Source: Streptomyces sp. NRRL WC-3626 (GTDB taxonomy: Bacteria > Actinomycetota > Actinomycetes > Streptomycetales > Streptomycetaceae). From it: a stretch of 64,000 bases of DNA. Shown here piece after piece: positions 1 through 7,724 of this stretch (position 1 is its first letter; every line of letters starts with the position of its first letter). The notes below the pieces were generated by a model. It had not been told where the DNA came from and searched no databases. It saw nothing but the letters and a program-made list of their open reading frames with translations. The stretch is taken from NCBI RefSeq assembly GCF_000718785.1, contig NZ_JOCA01000022.1, positions 1-64,000 on the forward strand. Direction: 5' to 3'. Position numbers and translations under genes: made by a program.

Positions 1-144
1 CTGCGCTCCGTCGACCGGCCCGTCTACGACACCCTCATGGCCGACCAGCTCGACACCGCCCTCGAACAACAGGGCAAGGGCGACCTCGGATCCCTCCTCG
101 CCGGCGCCGACACCTGGACCGTCGCCGGGTCGAAGGTCCGGTAG
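1..144 (+). CDS. 2-oxoacid:ferredoxin oxidoreductase beta subunit, C-terminal end (partial)
   Basis: The first reading frame is open from the window edge to a TAG at 142-144 and gives 47 residues. The tail reads RPVYDTLMADQLDTALEQQG, then KGDLGSLLAGADTWTV. This pattern resembles the C-terminus of actinobacterial 2-oxoglutarate/2-oxoacid:ferredoxin oxidoreductase beta subunits, which use thiamine diphosphate to decarboxylate 2-oxoacids and pass electrons to ferredoxin. Only the tail is visible, with no catalytic motif, so the name rests on recall of the family's C-terminal pattern. The next gene starts 4 bp downstream on the same strand. Confidence 0.55.
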   Translation: MRSVDRPVYDTLMADQLDTALEQQGKGDLGSLLAGADTWTVAGSKVR

Positions 145-147
145 GCG

Positions 148-753
148 ATGCTGCGTCCGGTGCCGCGGCCCGCCGGGCTGTTCGACCAGGTGGTGGCCCG
201 GCTGCGGCAGCAGATCACCTCGCAGGTCTGGCCGGTGGGCTCCCGTATTCCGACCGAGCCGGAACTGGTCCGGCAGCTCGGGGTGGCCCGCAACACCGTC
301 CGAGAGGCCGTGCGGGCGCTCGCCCACAACGGACTCCTGGACATCCGCCACGGTTCCGGCACCTATGTGGTGGCGACCAGTGAGCTGGAGGGGGTGATGC
401 GACGCCGCTTCGCCGCCGTCGGGGAACGTGATCTCGTCGACGTACGCGATGCCCTGGAGGTGGCGGCGGCGAGGCTGGCCGCGCTGCGCCGAACGGAGGA
501 GGACCTGCGGCGCATGAACGGGCTGCTGGACGGCGGCCCCGCCTTTCACCGGGCCCTGGTGGCCGCCTCCCACAACGAGGCGCTGATCACGCTGCATTCG
601 GACCTCACCGAGTTGCTGCCGTCCGGCGAGGACCGGGCCGGCTGCTCCTCGGCCGATCACGCCCGGCTGATCGCCGCCGTTCACGCCTCGGCTCCGCGGG
701 CGGCCGCGACGGAGGCGGTGTCCCACGTCCCGGCGTGGCACGTGGGCACCTGA
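148..753 (+). CDS. GntR/FadR-family transcriptional regulator
   Basis: A 201-residue DNA-binding regulator. Residues about 10-75 form a GntR winged helix: Q-x-x-S-Q-V-W-P-V-G-S-R-I-P-T-E-P-E-L is followed by the recognition region GVARNTVREAVRAL and the wing RHGSGTYV. The remainder resembles a shortened FCD effector domain, with the pieces AFHRALVAASHNEAL and DHARLIAAVHA. It is about 30 residues shorter than typical FadR proteins, and the middle of the FCD domain looks trimmed, so ligand or metal binding may be altered. The ATG lies 4 bp after the upstream stop, so it may be co-transcribed with that gene. It is convergent with the acetyltransferase that follows. The effector cannot be read from sequence. 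Confidence 0.85.
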   Translation: MLRPVPRPAGLFDQVVARLRQQITSQVWPVGSRIPTEPELVRQLGVARNTVREAVRALAHNGLLDIRHGSGTYVVATSELEGVMRRRFAAVGERDLVDVRDALEVAAARLAALRRTEEDLRRMNGLLDGGPAFHRALVAASHNEALITLHSDLTELLPSGEDRAGCSSADHARLIAAVHASAPRAAATEAVSHVPAWHVGT

Positions 754-757
754 TCGG

Positions 758-1303
758 TCAGAACGGCATCTCGAAGTGGACCGTGGCCACCCCCGGGCCG
801 TGTTCGCCGGTGGTCCGGGCGTCGAAGATCTCCTTGGCCATGCCGCGCCAGAACGCCTCCGCGCCCTCGACGTCCACATTGGTGTGCAGATAGAGGCAGT
901 CGTAGCCGGGGGTGCCGGCGACGAAGTCGCGGGCCGCGTTCACCAGGGTGCGCGCCAGGCCCCGGCGCCGGTGCTCCGGGCGGACGTAGACGCGGACGAG
1001 CTGGGCGGTGGTGCCGGACGGATAGCGTTCGGCCAGCCAGCGGGGGTGCGGCGGGTGGGCCGGTCCCCGGGAGTGGACGGCGGTGGTGGCGACCACCTCG
1101 CCGTCGTGGACGGCCACCAGCAGGGTGTGCCGGGGATCGTCGAGGTAGGTGCCCTTGAGGTCCGTCACATCACGGTGCCAGCGGGGCACATAGCCGTATC
1201 CGAACTCCTTGTAGAACGTGTCGAGCATGACGGCCCGGGCACCGTCGACGTCCGCCGGTGTCGCGGGACGCACGGTGTAACCGGCGGGCGTGTTCCGACT
1301 CAT
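758..1303 (-). CDS. GNAT family N-acetyltransferase
   Basis: A 181-residue single-domain GNAT protein. The acetyl-CoA pyrophosphate loop is seen in VRVYVRPEHRRRGLARTLV (the Q/R-x-x-G-x-A type) near residue 110. The ATG at 1303 is chosen because GAGGA precedes it at good spacing; an in-frame start at 1345 would run into the regulatory palindrome. It is divergent from the ten-gene operon beginning at 1431 and shares its 127-bp intergenic region, including the Zur-like box. That makes co-regulation plausible, for example an acetyl transfer in product tailoring or self-protection, but the substrate is unknown. Confidence 0.85.
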   Translation of the reverse strand: MSRNTPAGYTVRPATPADVDGARAVMLDTFYKEFGYGYVPRWHRDVTDLKGTYLDDPRHTLLVAVHDGEVVATTAVHSRGPAHPPHPRWLAERYPSGTTAQLVRVYVRPEHRRRGLARTLVNAARDFVAGTPGYDCLYLHTNVDVEGAEAFWRGMAKEIFDARTTGEHGPGVATVHFEMPF

Positions 1304-1345
1304 CGTGGGGTCCTCTCGTATCGGGGACCTCACAGTACCTGACAA

Positions 1346-1361
1346 TGAAAATGATTACCGA
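1346..1361. promoter_or_regulatory. Zur-box-like palindrome
   Basis: The stretch TGAAAATGATTACCGA sits in the divergent promoter region between the GNAT gene and the ATP-grasp gene. On the other strand it reads GTAATCATTTTCA, matching 12 of 15 positions of the actinobacterial Zur consensus TGAAAATCATTTTCA, with one half-site exact. Such an AT-rich block stands out in DNA of more than 70% GC. Flanking GACA and TGTC (1341-1344, 1367-1370) extend the symmetry. The downstream genes encode a metal-type importer and a heavy-metal-associated domain, which fits zinc control. The assignment is by eye, without a scored matrix. Confidence 0.6.
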
Positions 1362-1430
1362 TATCGTGTCGACCGGTCGCGGCCCTGTCGTCAGGGCGGC
1401 GTCGTACGCGACGACACGAAAAGGGGAGCC

Positions 1431-2687
1431 GTGGCTCATCTGCTGGTGGTCGAGAGCTGGGTCGGTTCGATGAGCAGGCTGCTGCCACGGGCGATCCGGG
1501 AGGGCGGACACGAGTTCACGTTCCTCACCCGCGACCTGCATCACTACCTGCGGTCCGCGCCCGAGGGTGTGGCGCACCCGCTGCTCGGGGCACGCAATGT
1601 GATCACCGCCGACACCAATGACACCGAGGCCCTGCTGCCCCGGGTGCGGCGGCTGCACGAGGTGCTGGGCTTCGACGGCGTGCTCACGTCGTGCGACTAC
1701 TACCTGCCCACGGTGGCGCGCACGGCCGCCGCGCTGGGGCTGCCAGGACCGGCTCCGGAGGCGGTCGGGCACGCCTGCCGCAAGGACGCCACCCGTCGGG
1801 TCCTGGCCGAGGCGGGAGTGGCCGGGCCCCGCTTCGCGGTCCACGAGGAGTGGGCCGAACTCGCCCGTGCGGCACGGGAGATCGGCTATCCGCTGGTGGC
1901 CAAGCCCGTCGACCTGTGCGCCGGCATGTTCGTGCGCCGGGTGGACGACGAGGAGCAGCTCGCCGCCGCCGTCGGGGCGCTGGCCGACTTCCCGGTCAAC
2001 GCGCGCGGGCAGCGCCGGGTACCCGCCGTTCTGCTGGAGGAACTGCTGGACGGTCCGGAGGTGAGTGTCGAGACCGTGTCGCACGCGGGCGCGGTGCACG
2101 TGATCGGGGTGACGGACAAGAGCGTCGGCGGGGCACCCGCGTTCATCGAGACGGGCCACATGTTCCCGGCCGCGCTGTCGGCGGCGGACGCCGACGCCGC
2201 CGAGCAGACCGCGCTCGGCGCGCTCAAGGCCCTCGGGCTGACGGACGGCGTGGTGGCGCACACCGAGATCAAGCTGACGTCGGCCGGTCCGCGCGTGGTC
2301 GAGGTGAACCCTCGCCCCGCCGGGAACCGCATCACCGAACTGGTACGGCATGTCACCGGCATCGACCTCGCCGCCGCCTTCGTCGACGTGTCCCTGGGCC
2401 GCGCCCCCGACCTGCGGCGCACGGACACCGGGCTGCGCAGCGCCGCCGTCGGCTTTCTGGTGCCGGAGGCGACGGGCACGCTGGAGACGCTGGACGGTGA
2501 GCGGGTGCGGACCGCGCCGGACGTCCTCGAGGCGCAGTTCGCCGAGCCGGGACGGCAGGTGAGGGCGGCCGGCAGCAACAACGAGTACCTGGGCCATGTG
2601 ATGGCGGCCGACCCGGCGGGGACCGGCGCCCGCGCCCGGGTCGAGGCCCTGCTCGGCGAGGTGCGGTCCGGGCTGGTGATCCGATGA
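1431..2687 (+). CDS. ATP-grasp domain ligase, first gene of the putative metallophore operon
   Basis: A 418-residue ATP-grasp enzyme that should form an acyl-phosphate and join a carboxylate to an amine or another amino acid. An N-terminal pre-grasp region (about 1-110) is followed by the ATP-grasp fold: LVAKPVDLCAGMFV with Lys158, LLEELLDG near 202-208, AHTEIKL with Glu279 and VEVNPRPAGNR near 290-300 carrying the Mg-ATP Glu and Asn. It resembles L-amino-acid ligases of the BacD/carnosine-synthase kind. GTG 1431 is preferred because AAGGGGAG lies just upstream; longer in-frame starts would cross the Zur-like box. Its stop overlaps the next gene (ATGA), the first of nine tight junctions. Confidence 0.8.
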   Translation: MAHLLVVESWVGSMSRLLPRAIREGGHEFTFLTRDLHHYLRSAPEGVAHPLLGARNVITADTNDTEALLPRVRRLHEVLGFDGVLTSCDYYLPTVARTAAALGLPGPAPEAVGHACRKDATRRVLAEAGVAGPRFAVHEEWAELARAAREIGYPLVAKPVDLCAGMFVRRVDDEEQLAAAVGALADFPVNARGQRRVPAVLLEELLDGPEVSVETVSHAGAVHVIGVTDKSVGGAPAFIETGHMFPAALSAADADAAEQTALGALKALGLTDGVVAHTEIKLTSAGPRVVEVNPRPAGNRITELVRHVTGIDLAAAFVDVSLGRAPDLRRTDTGLRSAAVGFLVPEATGTLETLDGERVRTAPDVLEAQFAEPGRQVRAAGSNNEYLGHVMAADPAGTGARARVEALLGEVRSGLVIR

Positions 2688-3535
2688 GCCCCGCCGCCCC
2701 CGCGTCCGCCCGCACGGCGACGACGTACGACGAACTGCTCACCCTCGCCCGTGCCGGTGAACTCGGCCCGGATCCGGCCGGGTTGCGGATCTCCGTGGCC
2801 TTCACCACCCGGCAGGCCGTACGGCACGAGGGGCGCGGCACCGGGTACCGCAACGAGGTGCTCAGTCTGCGCCTCGCCGAGGCCGTCGGCAGTTGCGCGG
2901 TCGAGCCCGGCACGCTGCCCGACGGCGCGGTGGAGGACTGCGCCGGCGCGGACGTGGCCCGGCTGCTGGAGCATCCGACGCCGCCGGTGCGGGTCGCCGC
3001 GCTGGACGCGTATCTGATGCACGTCACCCCGCACACCCCCAAGAACGGGGCGCGGCCCCTCACGCTGCCGTCCGGGACGTCGCTGGAGAAGTCCCGGGTC
3101 CGGGCCGAGGCCGTCGCCGGGCTGCTCGTCCTGCCGCCCGGGGCGACGGTGCTCGTGGTCGGCGTGGTGAACTCCCTTCTCGAAGCGCTGCGTTCGCGCG
3201 GTCTGGGCTATGTCCCGTGCGATCTCAAGGGCGGGGTCACCGAATGGGGCGAGCCGGTCGTCACCGACGCCCTCGGCGCCGCCGGCCGGTGCGACGCGCT
3301 GCTCGTGTCCGGGATGACGCTGGGCAACGGCACCTTCGAGCCGCTGCGGGAGCACGCGCTGCGGCAGGGCAAGCAGCTGGTGATGTTCGCCCAGACCGGG
3401 AGCGCCGTACTCCCCCGCCTCCTGGGGCACGGGGTGAGCGCCGTGTGCGCGGAGCCGTACCCCTTCTTCTGGCTGGACGGCGGCCCCGGCACCCTGCACC
3501 GCTACCGCGTCGACTGTCCGGGAGGCACCCGGTGA
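2684..3535 (+). CDS. DUF4213/DUF364 (putative heavy-metal chelation) Rossmann-like protein
   Basis: A 283-residue protein. The C-terminal half has the DUF364 pattern: VLVVGVVNSLLEALRSRG, then LLVSGMTLGNGTFEPL, then a late strand near MFAQTGSAVLPRLL. The N-terminal half (about 15-120) fits the enolase-N-like DUF4213 segment. Pfam describes this family as putative heavy-metal chelation; members cluster with metal and corrinoid or metallophore genes, but no enzymatic activity is firmly assigned. It overlaps both neighbours by 4 bp (ATGA and GTGA), so it is translated with the ligase and the PLP enzyme. It may be a chaperone, a dehydrogenase-like tailoring enzyme or a metal-binding assembly factor. 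Confidence 0.7.
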   Translation: MSPAAPASARTATTYDELLTLARAGELGPDPAGLRISVAFTTRQAVRHEGRGTGYRNEVLSLRLAEAVGSCAVEPGTLPDGAVEDCAGADVARLLEHPTPPVRVAALDAYLMHVTPHTPKNGARPLTLPSGTSLEKSRVRAEAVAGLLVLPPGATVLVVGVVNSLLEALRSRGLGYVPCDLKGGVTEWGEPVVTDALGAAGRCDALLVSGMTLGNGTFEPLREHALRQGKQLVMFAQTGSAVLPRLLGHGVSAVCAEPYPFFWLDGGPGTLHRYRVDCPGGTR

Positions 3536-4611
3536 CCACCGCCGCCGTACGCTCCGCCGCCCGTCCGGAACTGCTCACCCTGCTCGGCCGTACCCCCGTG
3601 GTACGGATCACCGCCGGACTGCCGGGACCGCACCCCGGTTTCTGGGCCAAGCTCGAGGGACTCTCCGCGGGCGGGATGAAGGCGCGGGCCGCCGTGTCGA
3701 TGCTGATGGGCGCCCGTGAGCGCGGCGAGCTGCGGCCCGGAGCCCCGGTGGTGGAGTCCACCTCGGGCACCCTCGGTATCGGGCTCGCCTTCGCCGGACA
3801 GGCGCTCGGGCATCCCGTCGTGCTGGTCGGTGACAGTGAACTGGAGCCGACGATGCGGCAGTTACTGCGCTCCTACGGGGTGCGGCTGGAGATCGTGGAC
3901 CGGCCCGAGCCGCAGGGCGGCTGGCAGGCCGCCCGTCTGGCCCGGCTGCGCGATCTGCTGGCCGTACTGCCGGACGCGTACTGGCCGGACCAGTACAACA
4001 ACCCGGACAACACAGCCGGTTACGCCTCCCTGGCCGCCGAGCTCGCCGCCCAGCTCGACCATGTGGACGTGCTGGTGTGCAGTGTGGGCACCGGCGGGCA
4101 CAGTGCCGGTGTCATCGGACCACTGCGCAGGCACTGGCCCCGACTCCGCCTGATCGGCGTGGACTCCACCGGCTCCACCATCTTCGGCCAGCCCGCCCGG
4201 CCCCGGCTGATGCGCGGCCTCGGCAGCAGCATCCATCCGCGCAATGTCGCCTACGACGCCTTCGACGAGGTGCACTGGCTCGGTCCCGCCGAGGCCGTGG
4301 ACAGCTGTCGCCGGCTGGCACGGGGCAGTTTCGTCAGCGGCGGCTGGAGCACCGGCGCGGTCGCCCGGGTCGCCGCCTGGGCGGCCCGCGTCCATCCGGG
4401 CGCGGTCGTCGCCACCGTCTTCCCCGACGGGCCGCACCGCTATCTCTCCACCGTCTACGACGACGACTTCACCACCGCCCACGGCGTCGACCCGGCCACC
4501 GCGGCCACCCGCCCGGTGCAGCTGCCGCACCCGTACGCGGCCGAGGCCACCGGCTGGGCCCGGTGCACGCGCGTCACCGATCCGCTCACCCGTCCGGAGG
4601 AGGGACGGTGA
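3532..4611 (+). CDS. PLP-dependent cysteine-synthase-family enzyme (beta-replacement type)
   Basis: A 359-residue fold-type II PLP enzyme related to CysK/CysM and SbnA, which make beta-substituted alanines from activated serine. The Schiff-base lysine is Lys50 in SAGGMKARAAVS, the phosphate-binding loop is GTGGHSAG (about 186-193), and the substrate loop is ESTSGTLGIGLA (75-86). In CysK the last motif is T-S-G-N-T; here Asn is replaced by Thr (STSGTL), suggesting a substrate other than plain O-acetylserine. Starts at GTG 3532 with a GTGA overlap. In this operon it probably supplies an unusual amino acid or C-N/C-S-linked building block to the ATP-grasp ligase. Confidence 0.8.
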   Translation: MTTAAVRSAARPELLTLLGRTPVVRITAGLPGPHPGFWAKLEGLSAGGMKARAAVSMLMGARERGELRPGAPVVESTSGTLGIGLAFAGQALGHPVVLVGDSELEPTMRQLLRSYGVRLEIVDRPEPQGGWQAARLARLRDLLAVLPDAYWPDQYNNPDNTAGYASLAAELAAQLDHVDVLVCSVGTGGHSAGVIGPLRRHWPRLRLIGVDSTGSTIFGQPARPRLMRGLGSSIHPRNVAYDAFDEVHWLGPAEAVDSCRRLARGSFVSGGWSTGAVARVAAWAARVHPGAVVATVFPDGPHRYLSTVYDDDFTTAHGVDPATAATRPVQLPHPYAAEATGWARCTRVTDPLTRPEEGR

Positions 4612-5669
4612 GGACCGGTCTGCGCACCGTGCGCCTCGAACTGACCGAGCCGCTGCGGATCTCCCGCTCGACGATGTCCGCCCGCGAGGCGGTGTGGCTG
4701 AGCGTCGAGCACGACGGCGTGACCGGTCACGGCGAGGCCGTCAGCAGCGTCTACTACGGCCTCGACGCCGCCGCTCTGGGCCGTCGTCTCACCGACGCGG
4801 GTGCGGACTTGGCCCGCTTCCCCGACCCGGAGGCCGCCCTGGACGCCCTGCGCACGGGCGAGCTGGCCGCCGGGGACACTCCCCCGGCGGTGACCGCCGC
4901 CGTGGACGCGGCTCTGCTGGATCTCGTCGGCAAGCGTGCGGACCGCCCCGTCCACCGGCTTCTGGGCGCCGCCGTCGCGCCGGTCGTGGCCACCGCGCGC
5001 ACGATCGGCATCGTCTCCCCCGCCCACGCGGCGGCGCAGGCGCGCGGTCTCGCGGCGAGCGGATTCGAGATGCTCAAGGTGAAGGCGGGGGCGGCCGATC
5101 CCGAGGAGGACGTCGAGCGCGTACGGGCCGTCCGCGCCGCCGCGCCGGACGCCCGGCTGCTCCTGGACCCCAACGGCGCCTGGACCACGGCGCAGGCGAC
5201 GTCACTGCTCCCCCGGTTCGCCGAGCTCGGCGTCGAGGCCGTCGAGCAGCCCCTCGCCCCGGGCGACCCGGAGGCCCTGGCGGCGCTGGCCGCACGCTCG
5301 CCGCTGCCGGTCGTCGCCGACGAGGACGCCGTGAGCCTGGACGACGTACGCCGGCTGGCCGGGCGGGTGCACGGCGTCAACGTCAAGCTCGCCAAGTGCG
5401 GCGGGGTGCACGCGGCCCTGCGCATCGCGGAGGCGGCCGCCGGCAGCGGCACGGAGCTGATGCTGGGCTGCCTGACCGCCAGCAGCCTGGGTCTCGCGCC
5501 GGCCGTGCATCTCGCCGACCGGGCCCGCTGGGCCGACCTGGACGGGCATCTGCTGCTCGCCCGCGACCCGTGGACCGGGATCGGCGGCCAGGACGGCCGC
5601 GTGAGGACGAGCCGACTGCCCGGACTGGGCGTCGTACCGCGGGAGGGCGACCGTGCGGACCTGGCATGA
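4608..5669 (+). CDS. dipeptide epimerase-like enolase-superfamily enzyme
   Basis: A 353-residue muconate-lactonizing-subgroup protein. It shows the KxK motif LKVKAG (Lys157, Lys159), metal ligands Asp187 (LLLDPNGAW), Glu213 (VEQPLAPGD) and Asp238 (VVADEDAV), and the second catalytic lysine in NVKLAKCGG (Lys260). This set is typical of L-Ala-D/L-Glu epimerases and N-acylamino-acid racemases, which invert an alpha carbon through a metal-stabilised enolate. Starts at GTG 4608 with a GTGA overlap. Beside an ATP-grasp ligase, the expected role is epimerising a residue of the dipeptide-like product, comparable in logic to the racemase step of staphylopine synthesis though not homologous. The substrate is unassigned. 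Confidence 0.8.
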   Translation: MRTGLRTVRLELTEPLRISRSTMSAREAVWLSVEHDGVTGHGEAVSSVYYGLDAAALGRRLTDAGADLARFPDPEAALDALRTGELAAGDTPPAVTAAVDAALLDLVGKRADRPVHRLLGAAVAPVVATARTIGIVSPAHAAAQARGLAASGFEMLKVKAGAADPEEDVERVRAVRAAAPDARLLLDPNGAWTTAQATSLLPRFAELGVEAVEQPLAPGDPEALAALAARSPLPVVADEDAVSLDDVRRLAGRVHGVNVKLAKCGGVHAALRIAEAAAGSGTELMLGCLTASSLGLAPAVHLADRARWADLDGHLLLARDPWTGIGGQDGRVRTSRLPGLGVVPREGDRADLA

Positions 5670-6933
5670 GATACGCCGCTTCCCGCCCGCCGTACAGCTG
5701 CTGCTGGTCAACCAGCTCGGCGTCAACACGGGCTTCTATCTCCTCGTCCCCTATCTCGCCACGCATCTCACGGAGAACCTGGGGATGTCGGCGGCCGTCG
5801 TCGGCGTCGTCCTCGGGGTCAGGAACCTCAGCCAGCAGGGCCTGTTCGTCATCGGCGGTTCCGCCTCCGACCGGCTCGGGGCGCGCGGCGTCATCATCGC
5901 CGGATGCGCCCTGCGCACCGCCGGGTTCGCGCTGTTCGCGCTCGGCGACGGCCTGGGCGTGCTGCTCGGGGCGTCCGTTCTCAGCGGGTTCGCGGGGGCG
6001 CTGTTCAATCCCGCCGTACGCGCCTATCTCGCGCGGGAGGCCGAGGACCGCAGGGTGGAGGCGTTCGCCCTGTTCAACGTGTTCGCCACCACGGGCTCGC
6101 TGATCGGGCCGCTGCTGGGCAGCGCGCTGCTGCTGGTGGACTTCCGTACGTCGGCGCTGACCGCCGCCGGGATCTTCGCGGTGCTGACCGTCGCACAGGC
6201 CCTGGTGCTGCCCGCCCGGAAGGCCGAGCCGAGCGCGGGCGGTGTCCTCGCCGACTGGCGGGAGGTGCTCGGCAACCGCGCGTTCCTGGCCTTCGCGCTC
6301 GCCATGTCCGGCCTGTTCACCCTGGAGAGCCAGCTGTATCTGCTGCTGCCGGACGGTGCGCGTCACGCCACCGGCTGGGACGGCGCCGCCGGACTCGTCT
6401 TCGTGGTCGGCGCGGTCACCGGTCTGCTGTTCCAGCTGCGCCTCACCCGCGCGCTCAGACAGCGGGGGGACAGGGCCCTTTGGACGGCGGTGGGGCTGGG
6501 CCTGATGGCGGCCGCCTTCCTGCCGCCCGCCCTGGTCGCCGGGGCGTCCGGCAGCCCGGACGGTGCGGCCGACGCGGTACTGCGGCTGCTGCCCGTGCTG
6601 GCGGGGGCCCTGCTGCTGCACCTCGGGGTGATGGTCGCCCAGCCGTTCGTGATGGACCTGGTCCCCGCCTTCGGCCGCCCCGGACTGACCGGCACCAGTT
6701 TCGGCGTCTTCTACATGATCTCGGGCGTCGTGGCGGCGGCCGGCAACGCCGGCGTCGGCTGGGCCATGGACACCGGGCGGGACGGCGGCGCCGCGTGGCT
6801 GCCGTGGGCGTGCTGTGCGCTGGCCGGGCTCGCCTCCGCACTCGGCGTCGTACGGCTGCGCCGCCTGGGCTCGCTGCCCGCACCGCCGCACTCCGCCGTC
6901 CCCACGGCCGTACGAGGAAGGACCCCGGCATGA
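5653..6933 (+). CDS. MFS transporter, probable product exporter
   Basis: A 426-residue membrane protein with about 12 hydrophobic segments and an MFS-type cytoplasmic loop after helix 2 (GGSASDRLGARGVIIAG). Starts at GTG 5653, preceded by GGGAGGG, and overlaps the epimerase gene by 17 bp. It lies between biosynthetic genes and an ABC importer. By analogy with other metallophore operons, where an MFS pump secretes the free chelator (for example CntE in the staphylopine system), export of the operon's product is the best guess. It could instead be a drug or sugar efflux pump; family membership alone does not give the cargo. Confidence 0.85.
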   Translation: MRTWHEIRRFPPAVQLLLVNQLGVNTGFYLLVPYLATHLTENLGMSAAVVGVVLGVRNLSQQGLFVIGGSASDRLGARGVIIAGCALRTAGFALFALGDGLGVLLGASVLSGFAGALFNPAVRAYLAREAEDRRVEAFALFNVFATTGSLIGPLLGSALLLVDFRTSALTAAGIFAVLTVAQALVLPARKAEPSAGGVLADWREVLGNRAFLAFALAMSGLFTLESQLYLLLPDGARHATGWDGAAGLVFVVGAVTGLLFQLRLTRALRQRGDRALWTAVGLGLMAAAFLPPALVAGASGSPDGAADAVLRLLPVLAGALLLHLGVMVAQPFVMDLVPAFGRPGLTGTSFGVFYMISGVVAAAGNAGVGWAMDTGRDGGAAWLPWACCALAGLASALGVVRLRRLGSLPAPPHSAVPTAVRGRTPA

Positions 6934-7724
6934 GCGGCAACCTGCTCACCGACAACCCGGCGCTGTACGAGGCCCGGTTCCCCGACCCGGCCCGGCTGGC
7001 CGGGCGCTGGACGGAGGACTATCTGCGGCGGCACGGCGCGGGACGGCGCGTGCTGGACCTGGGCTGCGGCACCGGCCGTGACGCCGCGTGGCTGCACGAC
7101 GCGGGCCGCGAGGTGACCGGCGCGGACCTCTCCCAGGCCATGCTCGCCCACGCCCGCGACCAGCACCCCGGACCCGGGTACGTCCGTGCCGATCTGCACG
7201 GATTCGACCTGGGGCAGGGGGTGTTCGACGCGGTGGTGTGCCTGGACAGCGCCCTGCTGTACTGCCACACCAACGACCAGCTCGACGGCTTCCTGTCGTC
7301 CTGCCGCCGTGCCCTGGTGCCGGGCGGGCTGCTCGTCGCGGAGATGCGCAACGGCGCGTACTTCCTCGGCCGTACCGACCTGCTCGACACGCCCCGGAGC
7401 AACGAGTTCGTCTGGCAGGGCACCGTCCACCGGTCCGTCACCACCCTCACGGTGGACCGTACGGAGCAACTTCTGCGCCGCAGGCGCGTGTGGACCACCG
7501 ACGACGGGTCGTCGCCGCCCGTCGAGCAGCGGTCCGCGTGGCGGCTGCTGTTCCCGCAGGAGCTGCGCCATCTGCTGGCCGCGCACGGCCTCGAGGTCCT
7601 GGAACTCCACGACGGACCGGGGCCGCGCACCGAACCCCCATGGCACGAGGGCCTGCTCCCCGGCCGCACCACCGATGCCGACCGGCTGCACCTCGTGGCC
7701 CGTCTCGAATCCGAGGAATCCTGA
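6930..7724 (+). CDS. class I SAM-dependent methyltransferase
   Basis: A 264-residue Rossmann methyltransferase. Motif I VLDLGCGTGR is at 41-50, an acidic residue follows in EVTGADLSQAML near 68, and motif IV-like DAVVCLDSALLY follows. The C-terminal half resembles the small-molecule O/N-methyltransferases that act on amino-acid-derived compounds. It starts at ATG 6930 (ATGA overlap with the exporter gene) and ends in a TGATG overlap with the binding-protein gene. Its position between export and import genes suggests a tailoring step in product synthesis. The methylated atom is unknown. Confidence 0.85.
   Translation: MSGNLLTDNPALYEARFPDPARLAGRWTEDYLRRHGAGRRVLDLGCGTGRDAAWLHDAGREVTGADLSQAMLAHARDQHPGPGYVRADLHGFDLGQGVFDAVVCLDSALLYCHTNDQLDGFLSSCRRALVPGGLLVAEMRNGAYFLGRTDLLDTPRSNEFVWQGTVHRSVTTLTVDRTEQLLRRRRVWTTDDGSSPPVEQRSAWRLLFPQELRHLLAAHGLEVLELHDGPGPRTEPPWHEGLLPGRTTDADRLHLVARLESEES

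Noticed and set aside
1341..1370. A DtxR/DmdR iron box upstream of the operon
   Set aside because: The sequence does not fit the TTAGGTTAGGCTAACCTAA pattern; the Zur pattern fits much better.
1170..2597. A 475-residue minus-strand frame across the ATP-grasp gene
   Set aside because: It is the antisense shadow of the ligase and has no recognisable motif or ribosome-binding site.
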